Shown one piece after another: positions 45,455-53,430 of a stretch of DNA of 64,000 bases. Source of the DNA: Chryseobacterium sp. JM1. GTDB taxonomy: Bacteria; Bacteroidota; Bacteroidia; Flavobacteriales; Weeksellaceae. The translations under genes and the position numbers were made by a program. Position 1 is the stretch's first letter, and each line of letters starts with the position of its first letter. The stretch covers positions 62,001 to 126,000 of the forward strand of contig NZ_JPRN01000006.1 of NCBI RefSeq assembly GCF_000737715.1, in the 5' to 3' direction. The notes beneath the pieces are model-generated. The model was not told where the DNA came from and did no database searches. It was given only the letters and a program-made list of their open reading frames with translations.

Positions 45455-46153
45455 ATGGAAAAACTCATACAAATAACCTCAGGACGAGGACCTTTAGAAT
45501 GCCAGTGGGTGACTGCTAAAGTACTGAAGGTCTTCCTTGAGGAAATAAAAAATAATACAATAGATTACGAAATCATTCACCGCGAGAATGGTGATGAAAA
45601 CCTGACCTTAAAGTCTGTAACCTTACTTTTAAAAGCAAAAGAATTGGATACATTTTTAAAAACATGGTTGGGAAGCATATGCTGGACCGGGAAAAGTACG
45701 TTCAGGAAACTCCACAAAAGAAGCAACTGGTTTATCGGTGTTTTCGAGCTGGAAGGGCTGGAGAAAATCAATTTCAATGAAAAAGACATTCAGTTTCAGA
45801 CTACGAGAAGTCAGGGAAGCGGAGGCCAGAATGTGAACAAAGTAAATACAGCGGTCCGTGCAGTGCATATACCCACCGGAGAAAGCGTATTTGCCCAGGA
45901 TTCGCGGTCGCAGCTGGAAAATAAAAAACTGGCCATTATGCGGTTGAAAGAAAAAGTAACCGGACTTTATATCAAACAGCTTGAAAAAAGAATGCGGGAC
46001 ACGTGGAGCAATCATCTGCAGGTGCAGAGAGGAAATCCGGTCCGTACATTTTCAGGAACAGATTTTAAAAAGAATCATCAGGATAAATCATTTAAAAAAC
46101 AACGGAATATCCTGAAAAAAGAATTAAAAAACGACAGATATGACCTTAACTAA
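45455..46153 (+). CDS. prfH: Peptide chain release factor homologue PrfH
   Basis: The 232-residue protein has release-factor domain 3 with GGQ (123-125, in [19 protein letters not shown]) and a C-terminal basic tail, but lacks the long N-terminal helical domain and the codon-reading domain of RF1/RF2. Its opening MEKLIQITSGRGPLECQWVT is the PrfH hallmark. In characterised systems PrfH recognises ribosomes whose 16S rRNA decoding centre has been cut, releases the peptide, and the partner RtcB ligates the break. Its 1-base spacing to the nucleotidyltransferase-like gene and its 14-base overlap with the TPR gene indicate an operon. Confidence 0.92.
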   Translation: MEKLIQITSGRGPLECQWVTAKVLKVFLEEIKNNTIDYEIIHRENGDENLTLKSVTLLLKAKELDTFLKTWLGSICWTGKSTFRKLHKRSNWFIGVFELEGLEKINFNEKDIQFQTTRSQGSGGQNVNKVNTAVRAVHIPTGESVFAQDSRSQLENKKLAIMRLKEKVTGLYIKQLEKRMRDTWSNHLQVQRGNPVRTFSGTDFKKNHQDKSFKKQRNILKKELKNDRYDLN

Positions 46154-46640
46154 AAGTAAATATTATTTTGAAGCTCTGGACAACTACCCATACAGCCTTC
46201 CGGATTGCCTGGAAGCCCTGAATTATGCTTTGTCCTACGATCCCGAAGATGCAGACAGTCTGTGTCTGATGGGAAGAATATACAGCGAAATGCTCACCGA
46301 TTATGAAAGAGCAAAAATGTATTTTGAAGAAGCCATGCAGTGCAATGTGGCGAATCTCAACACGCCTTTACACTATATCAAATGCCTTTTGGATAATGAA
46401 GATCTGGATGAAGCCGAAAAACTCATCAATTATGCTTTAAAAATTAAAGGAATTGATAAATCAAGGATATTGATCCAAAAATCATTATTGTTTGAGATCA
46501 GATTCGAATATAAAAAAGCGTTGAAACCTTTAATTGAAGCGAAAAAATACAGCTATAATCAAAATATGATTAATTTTTTAAAGGATAGAATAAAATTTAT
46601 TAAAAATAAAATGGAAAAATCAAAGAAAAGCAAAAAATAA
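46140..46640 (+). CDS. Small TPR protein at the end of the rtcB-prfH cluster
   Basis: The 166-residue protein is built of about four helical repeats of TPR type (PEDADSLCLMGRIYSEMLTD, then ERAKMYFEEAMQCNVANLNT and DEAEKLINYALKIKGIDKS) and ends in a very basic tail (KNKMEKSKKSKK) that may contact RNA. No signal peptide, so cytoplasmic. The ATG lies inside prfH with a 14-base overlap, suggesting coupled translation. It might link ribosome, PrfH and RtcB, but this is inference from position only. Confidence 0.75.
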   Translation: MTLTKSKYYFEALDNYPYSLPDCLEALNYALSYDPEDADSLCLMGRIYSEMLTDYERAKMYFEEAMQCNVANLNTPLHYIKCLLDNEDLDEAEKLINYALKIKGIDKSRILIQKSLLFEIRFEYKKALKPLIEAKKYSYNQNMINFLKDRIKFIKNKMEKSKKSKK

Positions 46641-46720
46641 ATCTTATTTAATTAAAAATATCGGATCAAATATCTTTTTTTGTTAAAAAATCATAACTTT
46701 ATTGCGAAAAAAACAACCTT

Positions 46721-49312
46721 ATGGATAGAAAATTATTTTTATGGCCGGTGTCGGTGGCCGTATTCTTTGCTTTTGGCAAAATGAATGCACAAAATTCAAA
46801 CGGGCTTATTCAGAATTACTATCAGAAAAGTGGACAGATCGCTCAAAAAAATGGAGGAGCAGGAGTTATTATTTTAAGTGAAGATGCTTCCAAAAGTTTA
46901 GGCGTAAATGTGGTGAATGTTCAGCAGACCTACGCAGGACTTAGAGTCTACAATGCTTTGGGTAAAGTAATGATCAAAGAAGATAAAATTATCTCTGAAA
47001 AAAACGATTTTAAAAAAGACATCACTGTTGCCAGCCAGAAAAAGGCTAAAGAAAGTTTCCCGGAAGATCTTCTTAAACAGAAGCTGGAACTGAATGAAAT
47101 TTCTAAAGTAGACTACCTTCCCAACGTATATTTTGAAAAAAATGGAGTGTATGTACTGGCAAAAGAACTCTTTGTTTCAGATAAAAACTCAGCAGATGTA
47201 TGGCATTTAATAGCGGATGCAGATACGGGAGAAGTTCTTGCTAAAGATAATCTAACCTTAGACTGTAATTTTACGCATGAAAGCCACTCAGACAGTGAAT
47301 CAGAATCAAACGGTACTCAGTATTCAGGTTCTGAACCGGCTACAGCAGTTTTTGCAGGAGCATCGGATAAACTTTCATCCAACAGTCTGCTTGCTCCTAC
47401 CAATGCTTCATATAATGTTTTTCCACTTCCTGTAGAAGCACCTACATTTGGGCAGCGTGTTCTCCTTAATAGTCCTTGGGATATTACATTTTCTCCTGAA
47501 GGATGGCATTCTGATGGAGTGACCAGCTATACCAATACAAGAGGAAATAACGTGTATGCCTATTCTGATCAGAACAATACCAATAGTCCGGGATATTCGC
47601 CGGACGGAGGAAGTACGCTGAACTTTGATTTTCCTTTTGACGAAGGAAGATACATCAGCCCTTTCACACACAGAGATGCAGCCATCACGAATCTTTTTTA
47701 TATGAATAATAAGATGCATGATGTTTTCTATAAATTTGGCTTTACGGAAGCTGCGAGAAATTATCAGACCAAAAACTTCACGAACTTAGGAATGGGTGGT
47801 GATGCCGTAAACGCAGAAGCGTATGACGGAAGTGGTCTGAACAACGCCAATTTCAGCTCAGGATATGAGACAACCATTAACGGACAGGTTTATCTGGCTG
47901 CTCCAAGGATGCAGATGTACATTTATGACAGAACGCAGACGGCAGCAGACCCTATTTCAAGATATCAGTATAATACGCCGGCAACAGCGGTCAGCAGACC
48001 TAAGGTAATGACCGGAAGTGCATCTTTTGGAAAACTTTTGTTTGACGGACAGACTGTGACAGGTGATCTTGCCGTTTCAGTGCCTGCAGATGCATGTACT
48101 CAGCCCGTGTTGGGAAGTCTTACCGGAAAAATAGCAGTGATTACAAGCACAAGCTGTGAATATGGACTTAAAGTTTTAAATGCACAGAAAGCCGGTGCAG
48201 TAGGAGCTATTGTTTACAGGCCGTCTACTGATACCCCTATCGCTATGGGAGGAGGAACTTCAGGAGGACAGGTAACCATTCCTTCTATTAATATCGGAAA
48301 AACAGAAGGTTTGTATATGGTGACCGAGCTTGGAAACGGAAACACAATCAATGCTACCTTAGGAAATGATTTTAATGGTTTTAAACATTCAAGTCTTGAT
48401 AATGGGATCATTGCCCATGAATACGGGCATGGAATTTCAAACAGACTGACAGGTCAGGGCTACAGCTGTCTTTCTGCAACCAACAGTGCAGAACAGATGG
48501 GTGAAGGTTGGTCTGATTATTTTGCTTTAATGCTGACCACAAGACCGGGTGATACATCTGCTTTGGCAAGAGGAATGGGAACGTATACAAAAGGAGAGCC
48601 TACTACAGGAGCGGGAATCAGACCTGCAAAATATTCTCCGGATTTTGCTGTAAACAATTATACCTACGGAAATACAAATACGGTTTCAGGTTCACACGCT
48701 ATAGGATTCATCTGGGCAAGCATGCTTTGGGATCTTACCTGGAAATACATCGAAAAATACGGATATAACAGTGATGTACTGGTAAGTACTACTTCTGGGA
48801 ATGCAAAAGCGCTGCAGCTAGTTGTAGATGGACTTAAACTGCAGGCTTGCAGTCCGACATTTATTGATGGGCGTGACGCCATCCTTCAGGCCGATTTAGT
48901 TGGAAATGCCGGTCTTGATAAATGTATGATCTGGAAGGCATTTGCCAAAAGAGGATTGGGAACAGGTGCTTCAGCAGGAGTGAGAGCAACGGCGAATGAT
49001 CAGGTGGAAAGTTTTATTGTTCCTGATGAGTGTAATACGGCTTTAGCCACTCAGGATATTAAAAATGAAGATCATAAATTCATTATTTTCCCGAATCCGA
49101 CGTATGATGAATTCTTTGTGGGTAATTTAGATACTTCTTCAAAAGACGTTCAGATTAAAATGTTTGATATGTCCGGAAAATTAGTATTCTCTGACGCAAG
49201 AGATTCTCAGTCTAAAAAAGCAGTTTCTACGAAAGGGCTTCAAAAAGGAGTATACATGGTGCGTATCACGCAGGGTGAAAAAGCACAGACTGAAAAACTG
49301 ATCGTAAGATAA
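46721..49312 (+). CDS. T9SS-sorted secreted M36 (fungalysin-like) zinc metalloprotease
   Basis: The 863-residue protein has a signal peptide (VSVAVFFAFGKMNA, cut before Gln) and a propeptide to about residue 200. The catalytic part includes FYMNNKMHDVFYKFGFTEAA and the zinc motif HEYGH (566-570) in HEYGHGISNRLTG, with GEGWSDYFALML carrying the third ligand. A PA domain is inserted before it (VTGDLAVSVPADAC through KAGAVGAIVYR). The last about 75 residues are a T9SS sorting domain (FIIFPNPTYDEFF onward). It is an extracellular protease for nutrition or virulence. Confidence 0.92.
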   Translation: MDRKLFLWPVSVAVFFAFGKMNAQNSNGLIQNYYQKSGQIAQKNGGAGVIILSEDASKSLGVNVVNVQQTYAGLRVYNALGKVMIKEDKIISEKNDFKKDITVASQKKAKESFPEDLLKQKLELNEISKVDYLPNVYFEKNGVYVLAKELFVSDKNSADVWHLIADADTGEVLAKDNLTLDCNFTHESHSDSESESNGTQYSGSEPATAVFAGASDKLSSNSLLAPTNASYNVFPLPVEAPTFGQRVLLNSPWDITFSPEGWHSDGVTSYTNTRGNNVYAYSDQNNTNSPGYSPDGGSTLNFDFPFDEGRYISPFTHRDAAITNLFYMNNKMHDVFYKFGFTEAARNYQTKNFTNLGMGGDAVNAEAYDGSGLNNANFSSGYETTINGQVYLAAPRMQMYIYDRTQTAADPISRYQYNTPATAVSRPKVMTGSASFGKLLFDGQTVTGDLAVSVPADACTQPVLGSLTGKIAVITSTSCEYGLKVLNAQKAGAVGAIVYRPSTDTPIAMGGGTSGGQVTIPSINIGKTEGLYMVTELGNGNTINATLGNDFNGFKHSSLDNGIIAHEYGHGISNRLTGQGYSCLSATNSAEQMGEGWSDYFALMLTTRPGDTSALARGMGTYTKGEPTTGAGIRPAKYSPDFAVNNYTYGNTNTVSGSHAIGFIWASMLWDLTWKYIEKYGYNSDVLVSTTSGNAKALQLVVDGLKLQACSPTFIDGRDAILQADLVGNAGLDKCMIWKAFAKRGLGTGASAGVRATANDQVESFIVPDECNTALATQDIKNEDHKFIIFPNPTYDEFFVGNLDTSSKDVQIKMFDMSGKLVFSDARDSQSKKAVSTKGLQKGVYMVRITQGEKAQTEKLIVR

Positions 49313-49334
49313 AATTATTAAGCTGTAAATAATG

Positions 49335-49358
49335 AAAGAGATCACTTGTGGTCTCTTT
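49335..49358 (+). terminator. Terminator after the M36 protease
   Basis: AAAGAGATCAC pairs with GTGGTCTCTTT (one wobble) around a 2-base gap and is followed by more T. Confidence 0.75.
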
Positions 49359-49375
49359 TTTTGTAGCTTTAGTAT

Positions 49376-49978
49376 ATGAAAGGGTATATTTTTTTGGTCT
49401 TATTATTAATGATTTCATGTAAGAAAAGTGAAATCAATCTGAATACCAGTGTTATAGATGAAGAGTTAGATTTAAGATATGAAGTTTTGAATCAGCTAAT
49501 TGATAATGAACGTATGTCTACTGAGGAGAAGAATGATATATTTATTGTCCCATTAAAGTCGGTTTATCTTTTTGAAAAAAGAGAAGATGAATCCCTGCCG
49601 TTAAGTGTTATCCTAAAGTATGATTCCGTTTTTTTAATGAGGGATTCTGCGTACTATAAAAATCAGGCAAAAACCACGTTTAATTTCAAATTGGATAAAA
49701 CAAAAATAAAGAGACCATTACAGTATGCTACAGAGGAAGGCCTCGACAAATTAACAGAAAATGGTAAAAAAGATTTTTGGGTTGCATTTCGCACGAAATT
49801 TGGGAATAAATGTTTTCGAAAGTTATCGGTACCTTTCTTTAATAAAGAGAAGACAATGTGTATCGTTGAAAATTCTATCTCCTGCGGCTATTTGAGTGGG
49901 AGTGGGTATACAGCAATTTACAAGAAAATCAACGGTAAATGGGTTGAGATTAAAATAGTAGAACAATGGATTAGTTAG
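49376..49978 (+). CDS. Lipoprotein of unknown function
   Basis: The 200-residue protein starts with a lipoprotein signal MKGYIFLVLLLMISC (lipobox Cys15). The rest is polar with no recognised domain; two short cysteine-containing stretches (KFGNKCFRKLS and MCIVENSISCG) may form disulfides. It stops 3 bases before the epimerase gene, so both are probably on one transcript. Codon usage looks slightly more AT-rich than its neighbours. Function unknown. Confidence 0.65.
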   Translation: MKGYIFLVLLLMISCKKSEINLNTSVIDEELDLRYEVLNQLIDNERMSTEEKNDIFIVPLKSVYLFEKREDESLPLSVILKYDSVFLMRDSAYYKNQAKTTFNFKLDKTKIKRPLQYATEEGLDKLTENGKKDFWVAFRTKFGNKCFRKLSVPFFNKEKTMCIVENSISCGYLSGSGYTAIYKKINGKWVEIKIVEQWIS

Positions 49979-49981
49979 AGT

Positions 49982-50980
49982 ATGAGAATAAGTTGGGAAA
50001 TAAAAGAACTGAAGTTAAAAGAAACCTTCTCCATTGCCTATGGAAACTATGACAAAAGGGAAGCCCTGTTGGTGGAATTATCTTATTTAAACTCTAAAGG
50101 CTATGGCGAATGTATAGCGATAGATTATTATCAGATTGACCTTAAAAATTTTATTGCCAAATTAAAGGAGATAAAGACATTGCTGGAAAACCAGACCATC
50201 ATTCATCCCAGTGAATTTTTCACTTTCCTTTCAACAATGAATCTGCATCCGTTTTTAATGTCTGCTTTGGACTGTGCCTATTGGGACTTGTTTGGAAAGC
50301 TTGAAAATAAGAACTTTATCGAATTAAATACGATTCCTTCCGATCATTTAGTGGAAAGCTCCATTACAATTTCTGTGGCCGATATCAATGACCAGATCCG
50401 GAAAATAGAAAAAAGCAAGTGGAACAGATTCAAAGTAAAATGTAAAGGGCTGCATCAGGATAATATTGAGAAATTGTTGAGGTTAAACCGGCATATTGCT
50501 TTGGATTCCAATGCCAGCTTTACAGATCAGGATTGTCTTTGGCTTCAGGAAAATGAAATGACAGCCCGGTTTTCCTATCTTGAACAGCCAAGAGCGGTTG
50601 GAAATTACAAAATTCTCAATAAAGAAAGTCCGGCCAACTGGATGGCAGATGAAGACTGTCAGGATCTCAATTCCCTTGAAGAGCTGTTGCCATATTACAA
50701 AAGTGTCAATATCAAACTGATGAAGTGTGGCGGGCTCACTCCGGCATTGGAAATGATCAGAAAAGCAAAAGAACTGGGCTATAAAGTAATGATCGGATGC
50801 ATGACAGAATCTACCGTTGGTATATCCGCAGGTTGTGTACTGGCAGGTCTTACCGATTTTGCAGATCTAGACGGAGCCAATCTGATCTCCAACGACTATG
50901 CCTCCGGAAATTGTGTGGAAAACGGAAAAATAATCCTATCCGGAAAACCAGGTTTGGGAATCTGTTTGAAAGAGTTATAA
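49982..50980 (+). CDS. Dipeptide epimerase (enolase superfamily)
   Basis: The 332-residue protein has the enolase-superfamily layout: an N-terminal capping domain and a barrel with catalytic Lys151-Val-Lys153 (KVK), metal ligands Asp175 (ALDSN), Glu201 (LEQPR) and Asp223 (MADED), and catalytic Lys245 (NIKLMKCGG). The DLD at 295-297 in FADLDGAN and GCMTES match L-Ala-D/L-Glu epimerases, where the DxD binds the dipeptide amino group. It probably epimerises dipeptides from murein turnover. Alternative readings (muconate cycloisomerase, o-succinylbenzoate synthase) fit less well because of the DxD. Confidence 0.82.
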   Translation: MRISWEIKELKLKETFSIAYGNYDKREALLVELSYLNSKGYGECIAIDYYQIDLKNFIAKLKEIKTLLENQTIIHPSEFFTFLSTMNLHPFLMSALDCAYWDLFGKLENKNFIELNTIPSDHLVESSITISVADINDQIRKIEKSKWNRFKVKCKGLHQDNIEKLLRLNRHIALDSNASFTDQDCLWLQENEMTARFSYLEQPRAVGNYKILNKESPANWMADEDCQDLNSLEELLPYYKSVNIKLMKCGGLTPALEMIRKAKELGYKVMIGCMTESTVGISAGCVLAGLTDFADLDGANLISNDYASGNCVENGKIILSGKPGLGICLKEL

Positions 50981-51052
50981 GTTATGAGTGATAAGTTTTG
51001 CCCACCGATACTCTTAAACGCTCCTACTCAACGACTCTCCAACTCTCCAACA

Positions 51053-51346
51053 CTACTTCTTATTTGCAGAAATCAGATAATCATAAACCATCTGGTGCTG
51101 CTCATCGTTTAATTTAGCTTTCGGAGCCATTCTGCTTAATGTTTTAATCCATCCCTGATCGTCATGTTTAGCCGGGTCAGGGAGTTTGTGGCATTTGGCG
51201 CATGAGTTTTCAAAAATAGTTTTCCCTTGAACCAGTTGTTCAGACGCAGTATATTTTGGTCCGGTTACAGCTGTACTTTTGGGTCCGCATGATACCATAA
51301 ACACGGCACCTGCCACCATACTTAAGATTATTTTTTTCATACCCAT
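51053..51346 (-). CDS. Small cytochrome c lipoprotein, copy 2
   Basis: The 97-residue protein begins with a lipoprotein signal (MVAGAVFMVSCG, lipobox Cys20). It has one haem-binding motif CAKCH and a distal Met candidate in SRMAPKAKL, a minimal monohaem cytochrome c. It would sit on a periplasm-facing membrane and carry electrons. It is a paralogue of the gene upstream (51362-51652); QGKTIFEN, CHKLPDP, MAPKAKL and DEQHQ blocks are shared. The ATG at 51346 is two codons upstream of a second in-frame ATG. Confidence 0.82.
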   Translation of the reverse strand: MGMKKIILSMVAGAVFMVSCGPKSTAVTGPKYTASEQLVQGKTIFENSCAKCHKLPDPAKHDDQGWIKTLSRMAPKAKLNDEQHQMVYDYLISANKK

Positions 51347-51361
51347 ATTTTGATTTGGTGA

Positions 51362-51652
51362 TTATTTTTTCACAGAAACAATATAATCGTAAACCCACTG
51401 GTGCTGTTCATCGGTCAGTTTCGCTTTTGGTGCCATCGAATTCATGATTCCTACCCACTGTACAGACGTGTGCGCTGTAGGATCCGGGAGTTTATGGCAT
51501 CTTCCGCACGCATTTTCAAAGATTGTTTTTCCTTGTGCTATTTGTTCTGCAGTAGAAACGGCAGGCCCTATAGGTCCGGCTGTGGAGGCCTTTGGAGTAC
51601 AGGAAGCCATTAATAGGCAGATAAATAATGCAGCAGCGGATATTTTTTTCAT
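51362..51652 (-). CDS. Small cytochrome c lipoprotein, copy 1
   Basis: The ATG at 51652 gives a 96-residue protein whose start MKKISAAALFICLLMASC is a lipoprotein signal (lipobox Cys18); the in-frame extension upstream to 51793 has no signal sequence and is not used. One haem motif CGRCH and a possible axial Met in MNSMAPKAKL are visible. It precedes copy 2 by 15 bases, so the pair forms one transcript. Probable periplasmic electron carriers; partner oxidase or dehydrogenase unknown. Confidence 0.82.
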   Translation of the reverse strand: MKKISAAALFICLLMASCTPKASTAGPIGPAVSTAEQIAQGKTIFENACGRCHKLPDPTAHTSVQWVGIMNSMAPKAKLTDEQHQWVYDYIVSVKK

Positions 51653-51781
51653 GTTTCTTAATTTTGATGAATAACAAATGTAGGAATTTCCCTCTCCCGT
51701 TGATAAGATGACCTCTAGTTTTAATTTAGAAGAAATAAAATTAATGCCCGTTTGTATGGGAGTTTGAAGGTTATTTTTATA

Positions 51782-51789
51782 CTTTTGAA
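51782..51789 (+). promoter_or_regulatory. -7 promoter box (TACTTTTG) for meaB
   Basis: TACTTTTG fits TAnnTTTG, but it ends only 3 bases before the meaB ATG, so transcription would start at or inside the first codons unless a leaderless start or another promoter is used. Confidence 0.4.
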
Positions 51790-51792
51790 TCA

Positions 51793-52776
51793 ATGAAATT
51801 TTCTACAGAAGAACTAATTGAAGGAATAAGGTCAGGTAATAAACGTCTGATCGCAAAAGCTATTACATTAGTTGAAAGTAAAAAAGCTGAACACAGAGCT
51901 CAGGCAGAAGAACTTCTTAAGCAGATTATGCCTTTTACAGGAAATTCTGTCAGGGTTGGAATCACAGGGGTTCCGGGTGCCGGAAAATCTACTTTTATTG
52001 AGAATTTCGGAAGATTGGTAATTGCTAACGGAAAGAAAGTAGCGGTTCTGGCTATTGATCCCAGTTCATCTATCAACAAAGGAAGTATTTTGGGAGATAA
52101 GACCAGAATGGAAGAACTGGCCAAGGAGGAAAATGCCTTTATCCGCCCTTCCCCAAGTTCAGGATTTCTAGGTGGTGTTGCCAATACCACATTTGAAACC
52201 ATGATGATCTGCGAAGCGGCAGGTTATGATTATATTCTGATTGAAACAGTTGGAGTAGGACAGTCTGAAGTGCTGGTATCAGATATTACCGATGTGTTTT
52301 TATTCCTTAAAATCATCGGAGGAGGAGACGAGTTGCAGGGCATCAAACGGGGCATCATGGAAATGGTGGACGTTATTTTTATTAATAAGGTGGATCAGGA
52401 CAATGTGCAGAAAGCAAAAAATACAAGACTTGAGCTGAAGCGCGCACTGGATTTTATTCCACCTAAAGAAAAAGGCTGGAAAATTCCTGTTTTACTGGGC
52501 TCCGCTCTTTACAATGAAGGTCTTGATGAGATTTATACCCAACTCAATGAATTCATTGATCTTAAAAAGAAAACCGGGCGTTTCAATGAAGTCCGTACCC
52601 AGCAGGCAGAAAAGCGTTTTGAATATTGGGTTCAGGAATATATTCTGGCCATGATGAAAAGAAGCAGCTCTGTGGAAGAAGCTTATGTACAGCACAAAAA
52701 AAATGCTTCAGAAATGGTTTCTAATCCAAGTACTGAAGCAAAAATATTTGTTGAAAAATTCTTATCAAAAGACTAA
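51793..52776 (+). CDS. meaB: Methylmalonyl-CoA mutase-associated GTPase MeaB
   Basis: The 327-residue protein is a G3E-class P-loop GTPase: Walker A GVPGAGKST (about residues 57-65), the segment VAVLAIDPSSSINKGSILGD, IRPSPSSGFLGGVA and ETVGVGQSEV with the switch residues, then INKVDQDN for guanine recognition. MeaB protects and reactivates methylmalonyl-CoA mutase by gating delivery of adenosylcobalamin. The mutase gene is at 39651, not adjacent. The 3' end overlaps the convergent DUF4251 gene by 4 bases. Confidence 0.93.
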   Translation: MKFSTEELIEGIRSGNKRLIAKAITLVESKKAEHRAQAEELLKQIMPFTGNSVRVGITGVPGAGKSTFIENFGRLVIANGKKVAVLAIDPSSSINKGSILGDKTRMEELAKEENAFIRPSPSSGFLGGVANTTFETMMICEAAGYDYILIETVGVGQSEVLVSDITDVFLFLKIIGGGDELQGIKRGIMEMVDVIFINKVDQDNVQKAKNTRLELKRALDFIPPKEKGWKIPVLLGSALYNEGLDEIYTQLNEFIDLKKKTGRFNEVRTQQAEKRFEYWVQEYILAMMKRSSSVEEAYVQHKKNASEMVSNPSTEAKIFVEKFLSKD

Positions 52777-53330
52777 AGTTTGTCCTTTTCTTTAGCTTTT
52801 TCCTCGTTTTTTGAAACATATCCGTCATAAGTGATCGGCTGTCTGTCACTGCTTCTCATAGAAACAAAGGCTTTACCGTTTTTAAAGACTTCAAGATTGA
52901 TTTCATCTACATTTTTTACATCGTTTGGCTTGATTCTTAAAGTCCATTTTCCTTTTTTATTCTGGGATTTGCTGATGGTGAAATCCTTCGAAGTAAATCT
53001 GTAACTGTTTTTATCCGGATTTCCGTAGCTTGGGTTGAATACTCTTCCGAAATAAGGAAGCACCACTTCCAGATTGTCTTTGGTAAGAACAATGGTATAA
53101 TCTCCATTAAGCTGCAGCATCCTGGTTGAAGTGGAATTCGGCATTGAATTCATAACGTTAATCACATCATAGTTGGTTGGATTGGCGCGTTCTCCATAAA
53201 AAGTAAGTTCCTGAGAACTGACCAGTGCATCTACTGTTTTGGAATCTAATGAGCCCTGTGATGAACAGCTCTGAAAGAAAAAAAGAAATCCAAAAATAAA
53301 TATAAGTGAGATATACTTTTTCATAACCAT
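52773..53330 (-). CDS. DUF4251 family lipoprotein
   Basis: The ATG at 53330 (MVMKKYISLIF) or the next one at 53324 gives a protein of about 185 residues with a lipoprotein signal whose lipobox is FFFQSC. The body shows the DUF4251 pattern, including YTIVLTKDNLEVVLPYFGR and GKWTLRIKPNDVKNVDEINL. Function of the family is unknown. A -7 box (TATATTTG on the minus strand, 53364-53371) lies just upstream. It converges with meaB. Confidence 0.8.
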   Translation of the reverse strand: MVMKKYISLIFIFGFLFFFQSCSSQGSLDSKTVDALVSSQELTFYGERANPTNYDVINVMNSMPNSTSTRMLQLNGDYTIVLTKDNLEVVLPYFGRVFNPSYGNPDKNSYRFTSKDFTISKSQNKKGKWTLRIKPNDVKNVDEINLEVFKNGKAFVSMRSSDRQPITYDGYVSKNEEKAKEKDKL

Positions 53331-53363
53331 ATTAATTGTTAAATTTAAATAGCAAAATGTATG

Positions 53364-53371
53364 CAAATATA
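53364..53371 (-). promoter_or_regulatory. -7 promoter box (TATATTTG) for the DUF4251 gene
   Basis: On the minus strand TATATTTG fits TAnnTTTG, 33 bases before the ATG at 53330. No good -33 is seen. Confidence 0.5.
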
Positions 53372-53430
53372 TTCCTTCTCAACCGTTTTGGAATAAAAAT
53401 TGTAAATGTTGAATTATTAATACACGAACT

